Assembly (NCBI GenBank): GCA_946481075.1
Contig: CAMLMC010000001.1
Coordinates: forward strand, 744,001 to 808,000
Source: an uncultured Alphaproteobacteria bacterium
Lineage (GTDB): Bacteria; Pseudomonadota; Alphaproteobacteria; Micavibrionales; Micavibrionaceae
DNA: 64,000 bases
Direction of reading: 5' to 3'
The position numbers and the translations under genes were made by a program. The notes below the pieces were generated by a model. That model was not told the DNA's origin, ran no database searches, and was given only the letters and a program-made list of their open reading frames with translations. The first letter of the stretch is position 1, and every line of letters starts with the position of its first letter. This document shows, in pieces, positions 1 to 7,675 of the stretch.

Positions 1-829
1 CTTCCGGTTCAAAGTGAAGGTCCGAGGCCTTTAACTTGACGGCTTCGGAAATAAGCGCGTTAACGAGACGGACGATCGGGTGCGTAAATGCCTCTTCCTC
101 GCTAAGATCCGCAACCTTATCCAAAATAGATTCATCGGTTTTTTCCAATTCCTTCAGGATATCGGCAACCTTGCTTGCATAACCATACGCCGCATCGATC
201 GCCTCATCGAGGACACTTGGCGTCGTAACCAAAGGCTTGATGTTAACGCCTCTTGGCAAATAACGGCGGAGCGCGTCAAGCGCCACAACATCGTAAGGAT
301 CGGCCATCGCGATCTGGGCTGTCTGGTTTTCCAGCGCGACAGGAAGAATTTTGTGTTTGAGGGCAACCGACTTGTCGACAAGTGCCAGTGCGGCACCATC
401 TATAACAGTTGTTTTCGGGTTGAAAATCTCGAAACCCGATGTCTCGGCCAGAAACAGGCTAAGCGCCTCATCGGTGATAAATCCCAGCCCGACCAGAACC
501 TCGCCCAGCATCTTGCCGGAAATCTTTTTTTCCTGAAGGGCCACAGCAAGCTGCTCCTGCGTGATGACACCCATCGCAACCAGGCGATCGCCGATACGCC
601 CTTTTCCCTCATCTCTTTTGTCATTCAGGACAAGGTCTGTTCCACGCGATTTCATGGGCATGGCGCCAAAGCCATCCGCTCCTTCTACTGGCTCCAGTTC
701 GATGGTCTCAACGACCGGGGGCGCTGCGGGGTCCACAGGCTTCATATCATCGAAGGACAGACCACTAATATCGATGTCACCATCGATAATGATCTCTGGC
801 GTTCTGGAACCTGAATTTTTGTTATTCAT
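1..829 (-). CDS. GspE/PilB-family secretion/pilus ATPase, N-terminal part (cut by window edge)
   Basis: The reading frame opens at an ATG (complement of 827-829) and continues without a stop to base 1, giving 276 residues of an incomplete protein. After an acidic, probably disordered leader of about 65 residues there is a domain of the MshEN/GSPII_E N-terminal type (around residues 75-230: two-helix units reading GDRLVAMGVITQEQL and LGEVLVGLGFITDEAL). Near the edge comes the motif ASDLHFEP, the signature just before the ATPase core in GspE/PulE/PilB. These hexameric ATPases drive type II secretion or type IV pilus assembly from the cytoplasmic face. The Walker motifs lie outside the window, so GspE and PilB cannot be separated here. 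The start has GGAG (rc of ctcc, 833-836) only a few bases upstream. Confidence 0.88.
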   Translation of the reverse strand, partial: MNNKNSGSRTPEIIIDGDIDISGLSFDDMKPVDPAAPPVVETIELEPVEGADGFGAMPMKSRGTDLVLNDKRDEGKGRIGDRLVAMGVITQEQLAVALQEKKISGKMLGEVLVGLGFITDEALSLFLAETSGFEIFNPKTTVIDGAALALVDKSVALKHKILPVALENQTAQIAMADPYDVVALDALRRYLPRGVNIKPLVTTPSVLDEAIDAAYGYASKVADILKELEKTDESILDKVADLSEEEAFTHPIVRLVNALISEAVKLKASDLHFEPE

Positions 830-1100
830 TGGAGCTAACCTATTATTGAAAAAGACAAATGACCAAAAAAACGCAAGGAACCAGCCCCTCGCCGGTCCAC
901 TACCAAAGATACAGGATGTTGGTTAATAAAATGGAAACCGCCGCAAACCATGCGACGACGACGATCATAACACGAAGATCATCTACGGACAGAAAAAATC
1001 CAAAATAAACATGCCGTTAGACATAACTGCACCGGTCCGCTCCGGATTGATCTGGACTATCCTTGTGGATATACATAAGCGTGACGGAATATAAAGATGG
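830..1100. other. Intergenic stretch without a supported gene
   Basis: This lies between the secretion ATPase start and the tRNA-Arg gene and presumably holds the promoter of the former. I see no convincing ORF or strong hairpin. A 22-codon hydrophobic minus-strand reading frame (900-968) has no ribosome binding site and was not accepted. Confidence 0.4.
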
Positions 1101-1174
1101 CGCGCCCGAAGAGATTCGAACTCCTAACCTCCTGATCCGTAGTCAGGTGCTCTATCCAATTGAGCTACGGGCGC
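1101..1174 (-). tRNA. tRNA-Arg (anticodon ACG)
   Basis: On the minus strand the 74 bases fold as a tRNA. The acceptor stem pairs GCGCCCG with CGGGCGC, the D arm starts TAGCTCAATTGG, and the anticodon stem CCTGA/TCAGG closes the loop CTACGGA with anticodon ACG. The T loop is TTCGAAT. CCA is not encoded. ACG would be edited to ICG and read CGU/CGC/CGA arginine codons. It stands alone between divergent protein genes. Confidence 0.96.
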
Positions 1175-1381
1175 GCAAGGTCTTCGTTTGAAGACGCCGG
1201 ACAATACATCAGCCCCCTTTTGTTTTGCAAGCCATAAACGAAAGATTTTTCAAAGAAAGTTTTTGTGAATGCTTTCTAGGGACTTGGGTGCTTTTGCTTG
1301 ACTTGGCGGGCGGATTCAGTTGATTTAAAGCATTCTTATTGGGCGTTCGCGGCGGTTGCGGGGGCCACACCGGAAAAAGGC

Positions 1382-2656
1382 ATGAAGATCAATATGTTGA
1401 GCAAATTTTGCACCCACTCCCTGATTCTCGCGGGCGGCCTGCCCGCCCTGCTTCTTCTCGCGTCTCTTCCGGTTTATGCACAGGATATGAGCAAGCGCCC
1501 CTCCCTGATCATCACCAATGAGCGCCTGCCGGATAACGTCGCGCCAACGGGCGGGGTATACAGCAGCAACAGTTACAGCAAAAACACCGGAAATCTTTAC
1601 GGCAACCGCGCCCGCCCGATGGAGAACGAAATCACGCCATCACAGGTAAGCGGATCGGACTATTTCCAACCAACGCAAACCGTCGTCGGCAAAAAAGTCG
1701 ACGAACTTCGCAACGATTTGTCCGGCCTGAAAAGCCGCGTGAACAACCTATCATCGCAGCTTAAATCCATGCAGGGCGAAAGCCATGCCCTCGCCGCCGA
1801 ATACAACGCGAGCGTTGCCACTATCAACACCCAGTTGCAAGCAGGGACAACACCGGGTAACCCGCGCCTTGTCGAACGTTTGAATATTGCCCAAGGCAAT
1901 CTCGACCGGATGTCGCAGCGTGTCGCCGATCTGAATGGCATGGCGGTGGAAGCCGCGAATGCCGCATCCATGGGATCGTTCCTGCTGGAATCCGTCCGGT
2001 CCGCCTATGGCCTTTCCGGCGCGGTGGAAGAAGACCACGCCGCCCTTTCCACACTCGAAGATGAAATCAACGGCACAATCGTGACGATCGACCGCGTCCT
2101 GAACGATGTGAACGACGATATCACACGCACGGCAGCCTATTTGAGCGCCGAACGTAGCAATCTGCGCACGATCTCCCTTGCCGTCACCAATGGCGATTAT
2201 TATGGCCGCAGCCTTGCCAACCGTCCGTTTTCCAGCGCCCCGCCGACGAACCTGATGCAACCCGCCAGCGTATCGCCGATGAGCGGCACGGATGGCACTT
2301 ATGCATCCTCTTCCGCCTATCCCGCACCAGCTCCGGTTGCCGCGCCTTTAACGAGCCCGCGCCCGCTCGTCAAAATCAAGTTCGACCGCCCGAAGGTTGA
2401 CTATGAACAGGCCGTGTATACAGCCGTCAGCGAAGCCCAGCAAAAATACCCTGGGTCACAACTGGAAGTGATTGCCGTTCATCCATCGCAAGGCAATGCC
2501 GCACAACTCGCCATTGAAAGCACACGTGCGCGTCGCAACGCCGAAACGGTTCTGCGTTCGCTCTCGCAGATGGGGGTCGATGTCGGCAACGTTGCGCTCA
2601 GCACCACCGAAAGCGCGGAAGCCAGCACCAACGAAGTGCATATCTACATCCGTTAG
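1382..2656 (+). CDS. Exported coiled-coil protein with OmpA-like C-terminal domain
   Basis: The protein is 424 residues long from this ATG. Upstream in-frame codons exist, but this start begins a clean signal peptide (hydrophobic LILAGGLPALLLLASLP, probable cleavage after VYA). Residues about 95-290 form a long heptad-rich helical segment (VDELRNDLSGLKSRVNNLSS and onward). Then follows a Pro/Ala/Ser linker, and the last 95 residues look like a divergent OmpA/peptidoglycan-binding fold, with an STRARRNAETVLRSL helix in the place of the usual S-x-x-RA helix. The next gene starts 9 bases downstream, so the two are probably co-transcribed. The nearby secretion/pilus ATPase suggests an envelope-machine accessory role, but this is inference and the family is not recognised. 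Confidence 0.7.
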   Translation: MKINMLSKFCTHSLILAGGLPALLLLASLPVYAQDMSKRPSLIITNERLPDNVAPTGGVYSSNSYSKNTGNLYGNRARPMENEITPSQVSGSDYFQPTQTVVGKKVDELRNDLSGLKSRVNNLSSQLKSMQGESHALAAEYNASVATINTQLQAGTTPGNPRLVERLNIAQGNLDRMSQRVADLNGMAVEAANAASMGSFLLESVRSAYGLSGAVEEDHAALSTLEDEINGTIVTIDRVLNDVNDDITRTAAYLSAERSNLRTISLAVTNGDYYGRSLANRPFSSAPPTNLMQPASVSPMSGTDGTYASSSAYPAPAPVAAPLTSPRPLVKIKFDRPKVDYEQAVYTAVSEAQQKYPGSQLEVIAVHPSQGNAAQLAIESTRARRNAETVLRSLSQMGVDVGNVALSTTESAEASTNEVHIYIR

Positions 2657-2665
2657 GATGGGTTC

Positions 2666-3601
2666 ATGAAAAATCCGGCAAAAATAGCAATAGGAGCAAG
2701 TATCGCGCTGCTCCTGATAGCGACCGGGTTTGGCATAGGCACTTATATTAAATACCGTAACAATCCCGAGCCGGCCACCCTAGCGAAACCAATTCAATTT
2801 TCTGCGGATGATCAGGCGCCCATATCCGCACCCAACACAAACGTCTATACCATCAGCGCGCCAAGCCGCGGCCGCGCCAATTTTTCTATCCCGATTGTAT
2901 TCGACAATCTCTCTGGAACCCTGGGCATTGCGTATCTCAAAAAAACAGACGCCGCCGGTGTAAGCACAGACAAAAACATCCTGCTGTTCGATGCAGATGG
3001 TAACGTTATGGATGGGATTGGCAAAATTACCGATATCGCCGAGGGCACAGGCATGCTGACCGATTATATCGGCGTATCATATATCATCACCAACTTGCCG
3101 GAAAAAAGCCCGCCGCCGGCGCGTGGTGAGATTGTCATCGATTCTATATCTCAAGCCAAACGCCTGCCGCGTTCCGCGCTCCTTCAGAATGAAGATGGAT
3201 ATTATCTCTGGGAAGTTGTTTCGCGTCAGGGCAATCATGCCACGGTCTCAAGACACAAAATCGCACTGGCCCATGTTATCAATGACGATTTTTTTATTTT
3301 TGAACAACAGAAACATGGTTCCAACCTCTATATCCTCAACCCCAACTCCGCTTTAGAAGACGGGCAAAACATCGCTATTCGCGAAACGTTATATAGCCCC
3401 GGTTATGTCGGTAACGATCAGGATCTGGCATCTGCGCCCAAACGCATTTATCCCGACCGCGCCCTTGAGGAAAAAATACTCAATGAAACACAAAATAGAA
3501 GCGCCGCATGCTCCACCAGTTGCAGCCCCGGCGCGGACCAGACCAACGCGTTCATCGAACGTGTCAAAAGCCTTGCCAAACAGGCCGAACCGACACCTTA
3601 A
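2666..3601 (+). CDS. Membrane-anchored protein with efflux-adaptor-like C-terminal region
   Basis: The protein has 311 residues. One N-terminal membrane segment (about residues 8-27, IGASIALLLIATGFGIG) is followed by a periplasmic domain. Residues about 150-245 read like the last beta domain of HlyD/RND periplasmic adaptors: LPRSALLQNEDGYYLWEVV, a basic strand, and later NPNSALEDGQNIAI where adaptors have a G-L-x-D-G-D-x-V turn. There is no membrane-fusion coiled coil, so it is not a standard adaptor. The C-terminus is rich in Cys and Ser. It follows the coiled-coil/OmpA-like gene by 9 bases and probably acts with it in the envelope. The exact function is not recognised. Confidence 0.62.
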   Translation: MKNPAKIAIGASIALLLIATGFGIGTYIKYRNNPEPATLAKPIQFSADDQAPISAPNTNVYTISAPSRGRANFSIPIVFDNLSGTLGIAYLKKTDAAGVSTDKNILLFDADGNVMDGIGKITDIAEGTGMLTDYIGVSYIITNLPEKSPPPARGEIVIDSISQAKRLPRSALLQNEDGYYLWEVVSRQGNHATVSRHKIALAHVINDDFFIFEQQKHGSNLYILNPNSALEDGQNIAIRETLYSPGYVGNDQDLASAPKRIYPDRALEEKILNETQNRSAACSTSCSPGADQTNAFIERVKSLAKQAEPTP

Positions 3602-3648
3602 AGGATTGCCCTGTTCGCCCATTCCCGTTTATAACCTGACATGCGGTT

Positions 3649-3722
3649 GTCCCCGTAGCTCAGCAGGATAGAGCGCAGGATTCCTAATCCTGAGGCCATG
3701 GGTTCGATTCCCGTCGGGGACG
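3649..3722 (+). tRNA. tRNA-Arg (anticodon CCT)
   Basis: This is a cloverleaf of 74 bases. The acceptor stem pairs GTCCCCG with CGGGGAC, the D arm is TAGCTCAGCAGGATAGAGC, the anticodon stem CAGGA/TCCTG closes the loop TTCCTAA with anticodon CCT, and the T arm reads GGGTTCGATTCCC. CCA is not encoded. It decodes AGG. It lies 47 bases after the preceding protein gene. Confidence 0.96.
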
Positions 3723-3768
3723 CCGCGCCGCCGGCCTATTTCTGAAATATGATATTCAAAGAAAAAAG

Positions 3769-3792
3769 CTCTCTGTGGGGAGAGAGCCTTTT
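3769..3792 (+). terminator. Hairpin, possible terminator after tRNA-Arg
   Basis: GCTCTCT (3769-3775) pairs perfectly with AGAGAGC (3781-3787) around a GTGGG loop and is followed by CTTTTA. The short T run makes it a weak terminator or a processing hairpin. Confidence 0.5.
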
Positions 3793-3801
3793 ATGAAGGA
3801 G

Positions 3802-3840
3802 AAGGTTATGTGTGTGGGGATATAACCTTTTTTATTTTTT
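3802..3840 (+). terminator. Rho-independent terminator
   Basis: AAGGTTAT (3802-3809) pairs with ATAACCTT (3822-3829), followed by a T-rich tail TTTATTTTTT. It is the second hairpin behind the tRNA-Arg(CCT) gene and probably ends that transcript. Confidence 0.75.
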
Positions 3841-3951
3841 AAAGCCGTTGGGGGCCAAACTATGACCTATATATCCCACGAATATCTCGCCTCGTCAATC
3901 AAAAACTTATTTAAAACAAGCCGTAAACTTTGTAAAAAACAAAGTTTGTTT

Positions 3952-4455
3952 CTATTTATTGCATAAACCCGTTTTTCTACAGATATCGCTCAACATCCGT
4001 TCGCACCCGCGATCAATCATGTCATACACGCGGTCAAAGCCGCCCTGCCCGCCATAATACGGATCTGGAACATCCCCTTCCGGTTCATCCAGAAAAGCCA
4101 TAAAGCGCCGAATGGATCCACGGCACTCGCCATTCCCGCGCAACATCCGCGCCAAAACTTCATGATGCCCGGCATCCATGGCCACCAGCCAGTCGAAATC
4201 ATGAAAATCCTGCGCCGTAACCTGCCTCGCGCGCAATGACGACATATCCACTTTGCCCAATCGCATCGCAGTGGCGATGGAGCGGGGATCGGGCGGCTCT
4301 CCAATATGGTAGCCATGCGTTCCCGCCGAATCTGCGGCAATCAGATGGCCCAGCCCCGCCGCCGCGACTTTGTGGCGCATAACGGCATCCGCCGTCGGTG
4401 AGCGGCAAATATTCCCGGTGCAGACAAACAGTATTTTAAACGCGTGTTCGGTCAT
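3952..4455 (-). CDS. Low-molecular-weight protein-tyrosine phosphatase
   Basis: The protein is 167 residues, the usual family length. It carries the P-loop VCTGNICRSP, with nucleophile Cys12 and Arg18, and the general-acid loop DPYYGG (Asp131). These are all catalytic elements of LMW-PTPases, cytosolic enzymes that dephosphorylate tyrosine on proteins or act on small phosphoesters. It is a stand-alone gene, convergent with the tRNA-Arg transcript and divergent from olsB. Some relatives sit in exopolysaccharide operons with a tyrosine kinase, but no such partner is visible here, so the substrate is unknown. Confidence 0.93.
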   Translation of the reverse strand: MTEHAFKILFVCTGNICRSPTADAVMRHKVAAAGLGHLIAADSAGTHGYHIGEPPDPRSIATAMRLGKVDMSSLRARQVTAQDFHDFDWLVAMDAGHHEVLARMLRGNGECRGSIRRFMAFLDEPEGDVPDPYYGGQGGFDRVYDMIDRGCERMLSDICRKTGLCNK

Positions 4456-4646
4456 AAAAGCATCGTTTTTTGAAGTTGAAACGGCCGGTTTGATGGCCGC
4501 GCGCAGTGTCGCATTCCCCTTGACCCCCCGTCAATAATCCTTACGATACGCGCGATTACGGCATAGCAGCAAAATCTTTTGGAAAAGTCTTTTTACAAAG
4601 CCTTTTGAAAGGTTTCAGATAGCCGTGTGTGATACACGTAAAGGCA

Positions 4647-5492
4647 ATGATGACAGATCAGGAAATAGTGCAGGAAGACCGCATCAAGGTTCGACTTGCA
4701 AGAACACCGGACGAAGTGGCCGCGGCGCAGAGCCTGCGATACAAAGTGTTCTATGAAGAATTCAATGCGATCGCGGATGATGAAACAGCCCGCACCAAAC
4801 GTGATGCCGATGAATTCGATGCGGTAGCGGATCATCTGATCGTGCTTGATAAGGGCTTGCCGGAAGACCAGCAAATCGTCGGCACCTATCGATTGCTCCG
4901 TCAAAAGGTCGCGCAGGATTTTGGCAGGTTTTACACCAGCGGCGAATTCAACATCGACCCCCTTCTGAACGGATTTTCCAATGTGCTGGAACTCGGACGA
5001 TCCTGTGTGCTCCCCCCTTATCGTACGCGCCCTGTCATGCAAAAATTATGGCAGGGGATCGCGCAATATGTAAGCGAACATGATCTCGACCTCATGTTCG
5101 GTTGCGGAAGCCTTTATGGCGATGATCCGAAAGAACTCGCGCCCCAACTATCCTATCTCTATCATTATCACCTCGCCCCGAAAGATGTTTGTCCCATCGC
5201 GCGCCCAGAACGCTATGTGAATATGAACATGATGGAAAAAGAACAGATCGATGTAAAATCGGTCTTCATGACTTTGCCACCGTTGATCAAAGGGTATATA
5301 CGGCTTGGCGCGACGATTGGCGATGGCGCGGTGATCGACAGTCAGTGGGGCTCTATCGACGTTTGCATCGTGATGCCGACAAAACTCGTCACTGAAAAAT
5401 ACATGAAACATTATATGCGCGGCTCCGCGACGCTTGCCGAACTGGAAAAAGATCTGGCCGAACTGGCCGCGGGACAGAAAAAGGTTGTGTGA
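4647..5492 (+). CDS. olsB: L-ornithine N-alpha-acyltransferase (acyl-ACP dependent)
   Basis: OlsB transfers a 3-hydroxyacyl chain from ACP to ornithine, the first step of ornithine-lipid synthesis. The 281-residue protein has a GNAT-like fold: RYKVFYEEF near residue 35, a VLELGRSCVLPPYR strand-loop around 115-130, and GCGSLYGDDP with YLYHYH further on. These are typical of the OlsB/PlsC-associated hemolysin-like acyltransferase family. The track could begin at a GTG at 4629, but AAAGG sits just ahead of the ATG at 4647, so that start is preferred. The stop overlaps the olsA start, so the two form an operon. Ornithine lipids are phosphate-free membrane lipids, often raised under phosphate limitation. 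No Pho box was identified. Confidence 0.88.
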   Translation: MMTDQEIVQEDRIKVRLARTPDEVAAAQSLRYKVFYEEFNAIADDETARTKRDADEFDAVADHLIVLDKGLPEDQQIVGTYRLLRQKVAQDFGRFYTSGEFNIDPLLNGFSNVLELGRSCVLPPYRTRPVMQKLWQGIAQYVSEHDLDLMFGCGSLYGDDPKELAPQLSYLYHYHLAPKDVCPIARPERYVNMNMMEKEQIDVKSVFMTLPPLIKGYIRLGATIGDGAVIDSQWGSIDVCIVMPTKLVTEKYMKHYMRGSATLAELEKDLAELAAGQKKVV

Positions 5493-6253
5493 TGCGTAGC
5501 GTCATTGCTGGCCTAAAAATTACAACCTATCTCCTTTTTACCCTGGTTTGTATTCCGGTCCAATGGCTGCTTCTGCGAATTTACCCTAAGAACCCCTATG
5601 CGTTCCCATGCCTTTACCACAAACTCTGCTGCGCGATTTTCGGTATCAAGGTCATCGTTGAAGGCGAAATAAATCACAATGACCACGTCGTGTTTGTTTC
5701 AAACCATGTTTCCTATCTTGATATTCCCGTCATAGGCAGCGTCCTGAAAACCGCCTTTATCGCCAAAGCCGATGTCGCGGCATGGCCGCTTTTCGGCACG
5801 CTGGGACGCCTGCAAAGAACGCTATTCATCAGCCGCAATCCGCGTCATGCCGATAGGGAGAAAAAAGCGTTTCTGGATCGTTTGGAAGAACCCCTCCCCC
5901 TTGTTCTCTTCGCGGAAGGAACCAGCACGATGGGAGAGAAGATTGTTCCTTTTAAATCAAGTCTTTTTGAAGTTTTTTTAAACAAAAATATTAACTTGCA
6001 ACCGATGACCCTTTCCATCCTTTCCGTGGATGAAAAACCGGCCGTAAGTGAAAACGAAAAAGAAATTTTTGCCTGGGGGGACATAGAAATTCCCGCCCAT
6101 TTATGGAGATTTTCCAAGGGGAAAGGCGCCGTTATTAAACTGAAATTTCAAAAAACAATTCCAACCCATTTATATAATGATAGAAAATCACTTTCGAATG
6201 ATTGCTATCAACTGGTACTTGAAGGGCTTGATTTATCCAACGTGGCAGCCTAG
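5492..6253 (+). CDS. olsA: Lyso-ornithine lipid O-acyltransferase (PlsC family)
   Basis: This enzyme adds the second acyl chain to lyso-ornithine lipid at the inner membrane. The 253/254-residue protein has an N-terminal membrane segment (TTYLLFTLVCIPVQWLLL) and the acyltransferase motif NHVSYLD at residues 71-77 (H-x4-D). It also has FAEGTS around 140-145, where most PlsC proteins have EGTR. The start is the ATG in a TGATG overlap with olsB; a GTG one codon earlier is also possible. The pairing with olsB decides the assignment over a 1-acylglycerol-3-phosphate acyltransferase. The last third is noticeably A/T-rich (runs of AAA and ATT). Confidence 0.85.
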   Translation: MRSVIAGLKITTYLLFTLVCIPVQWLLLRIYPKNPYAFPCLYHKLCCAIFGIKVIVEGEINHNDHVVFVSNHVSYLDIPVIGSVLKTAFIAKADVAAWPLFGTLGRLQRTLFISRNPRHADREKKAFLDRLEEPLPLVLFAEGTSTMGEKIVPFKSSLFEVFLNKNINLQPMTLSILSVDEKPAVSENEKEIFAWGDIEIPAHLWRFSKGKGAVIKLKFQKTIPTHLYNDRKSLSNDCYQLVLEGLDLSNVAA

Positions 6254-6299
6254 GGTCCTCCCTTCAATGCCGCGAATATTATTTTATTAAGGAGCACCA

Positions 6300-6521
6300 A
6301 TGGCCACCCAATTCACCCCCGATGAAATGATCAAGATTCAGGACTATCTGCGCCGCACCTTCGGCAATGAGCAGATCGGGGTCAAACCGCGCGCGCAAGC
6401 CGCCGATTCTATCGAAATCCTTCTGAAGGGTGAATTTATCGGCCTTTGCTATAAGACCGAAGAAGACGGCGAAACATCCTATGATTTCAACATGTCGATC
6501 CTTGATATCGATCTGGAATAA
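6300..6521 (+). CDS. DUF3126 family protein
   Basis: This is a 73-residue protein with AAGGAG ahead of the ATG. It matches the small alphaproteobacterial DUF3126 family in length and in its IKIQDYLRRTFGN opening, the DSIEIL-x-GEFIG core, and the EDGETSYDFNMSILDIDLE end. The function is unknown and the protein is probably cytosolic. It lies 46 bases after olsA and could be transcribed with it. A terminator follows directly. Confidence 0.85.
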   Translation: MATQFTPDEMIKIQDYLRRTFGNEQIGVKPRAQAADSIEILLKGEFIGLCYKTEEDGETSYDFNMSILDIDLE

Positions 6522-6546
6522 ATGGCCAAGCTTTTGCTTTTCAGGG

Positions 6547-6582
6547 AAACCATGCCTAAGATAGCGGCATGGTTTTTCTTTT
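6547..6582 (+). terminator. Rho-independent terminator overlapping the next start codon
   Basis: AAACCATGCC (6547-6556) pairs with GGCATGGTTT (6566-6575) and a T-rich tail follows. It ends the olsBA-DUF3126 transcript. The downstream arm contains the ATG (6569) of the next gene. Confidence 0.8.
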
Positions 6583-7024
6583 GCGCATTTTCGCGTTGCT
6601 CCCCCTTTTCCTGACGGCGGCCGCCCCAACATTGATGGCCGATACGCCCCTGATCTTTAAGAGCAACCCGCAGGACCTCCGCACGCGCCAGATCGAAGAG
6701 TTTCTGATCAAAGGCGGCATACTGCCGGGCGGGCAGAATTTCCAAATAGCCAAAATCGACCTGAACCGTGACGGTATCGATGAAACTATTTTCCGCCACG
6801 CGCCGACGGGGTGCGAGGACAAGGCAGATTGCCTGCACGTCATCGGCGGAGTTTCAGCGCGCGCCCCCGCCCATATCGCGACGATCCGCGCCAGAAAGAT
6901 CGGGATTTCCCCCGAAAACGCCTACGGCGTCGCCAAGATTCTGGTGTACAATCAAAAACAGAATGATTTCCAATACATAATCTATGTTTGGAATCCCAAA
7001 ACCTCTTCTTTCGAGGGTCCATAG
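6569..7024 (+). CDS. Small exported protein, first gene of a secreted-protein cluster
   Basis: The product is 151 residues with a signal peptide (FLLRIFALLPLFLTAAAPTLMA). The mature part contains IAKIDLNRDGIDETIFRH, an Asp/Asn-rich turn resembling FG-GAP or dockerin-type calcium loops, then a C-x5-C pair (CEDKADC). The layout 'calcium-like loop, two cysteines, then a long beta region' is shared with the next gene, so the two are likely distant paralogues. The assigned ATG lies inside a terminator stem and lacks a clear ribosome site; a TTG at 6581 is an alternative. The family is not recognised. It is oriented with the three following exported genes. Confidence 0.6.
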   Translation: MVFLLRIFALLPLFLTAAAPTLMADTPLIFKSNPQDLRTRQIEEFLIKGGILPGGQNFQIAKIDLNRDGIDETIFRHAPTGCEDKADCLHVIGGVSARAPAHIATIRARKIGISPENAYGVAKILVYNQKQNDFQYIIYVWNPKTSSFEGP

Positions 7025-7063
7025 GCGCTTTTTGCGGCCCGCGGGCAAAACAGGGTACTATAG

Positions 7064-7675
7064 ATGAAGCAAAAAAGATTAACGAAGGGGTTCGTATCCA
7101 CGTTGCGCGCAAATCTTTCCAGACTTGCCCTGACCTTCTGGCTGGCCGTGGCGGCGGCCGGTTGCCCCCCTGTTGCCATTGCGCAGGAAACGGCCCCCAT
7201 CCCCGACAAGGATGGCTTTATCCCGTTTATCGCCAGTCAGAATCCACTTGGCTGGAACATCCCATACAAATTCGTATATGCCTCGAACGATCCGGCCTAT
7301 GAAATAGCACTGAAGGCTATGGAGCCGACTTACAAAGGCAAACTCGGTTTTAACCCCCGCCCCCTAATTGGCATGGCACAGGTCAATCTTAATCAGGACT
7401 CATTGCCCGAAATCATAGCCTTCCCCACGGAAGAGGAAGAAGAGACCGGTAAGTTCTGCAATCTCGGAACGCTCTGCCCCCACTATGTCATCGAGATTGG
7501 CGACACAGAGGCTATTACTCTGGGCGTCCTATACGGGTGGAAGGTCAACAAGGGCAAACGCATCCTGAACGGCTATTACACGCTTGAGGTCTATTCACTG
7601 CCTCAACAGGAAAAACAGTTCGAAGAATTTTCCTATGATCCCAAGCACAAAGAGTACAGGCCGGTGGCACCATGA
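7064..7675 (+). CDS. Small exported protein, paralogue-like to the preceding gene
   Basis: The product has 203 residues. A basic N-terminus and hydrophobic stretch LALTFWLAVAAAGCPPVAIA form a signal peptide. The small-residue-plus-Cys context (AAAGC) could also be read as a lipobox, so it may be a lipoprotein. Mid-protein MAQVNLNQDSLPEIIAF matches the Asp/Asn loop of the previous protein, and CNLGTLC matches its cysteine pair. The gene ends in an ATGA overlap with the M23 peptidase gene, which implies translational coupling and a shared role outside the cytoplasm. The function is not recognised. Confidence 0.62.
   Translation: MKQKRLTKGFVSTLRANLSRLALTFWLAVAAAGCPPVAIAQETAPIPDKDGFIPFIASQNPLGWNIPYKFVYASNDPAYEIALKAMEPTYKGKLGFNPRPLIGMAQVNLNQDSLPEIIAFPTEEEEETGKFCNLGTLCPHYVIEIGDTEAITLGVLYGWKVNKGKRILNGYYTLEVYSLPQQEKQFEEFSYDPKHKEYRPVAP

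Noticed and set aside
900..968. 22-codon hydrophobic minus-strand ORF
   Set aside because: No ribosome binding site and too short; only the hydrophobic residues argue for it.
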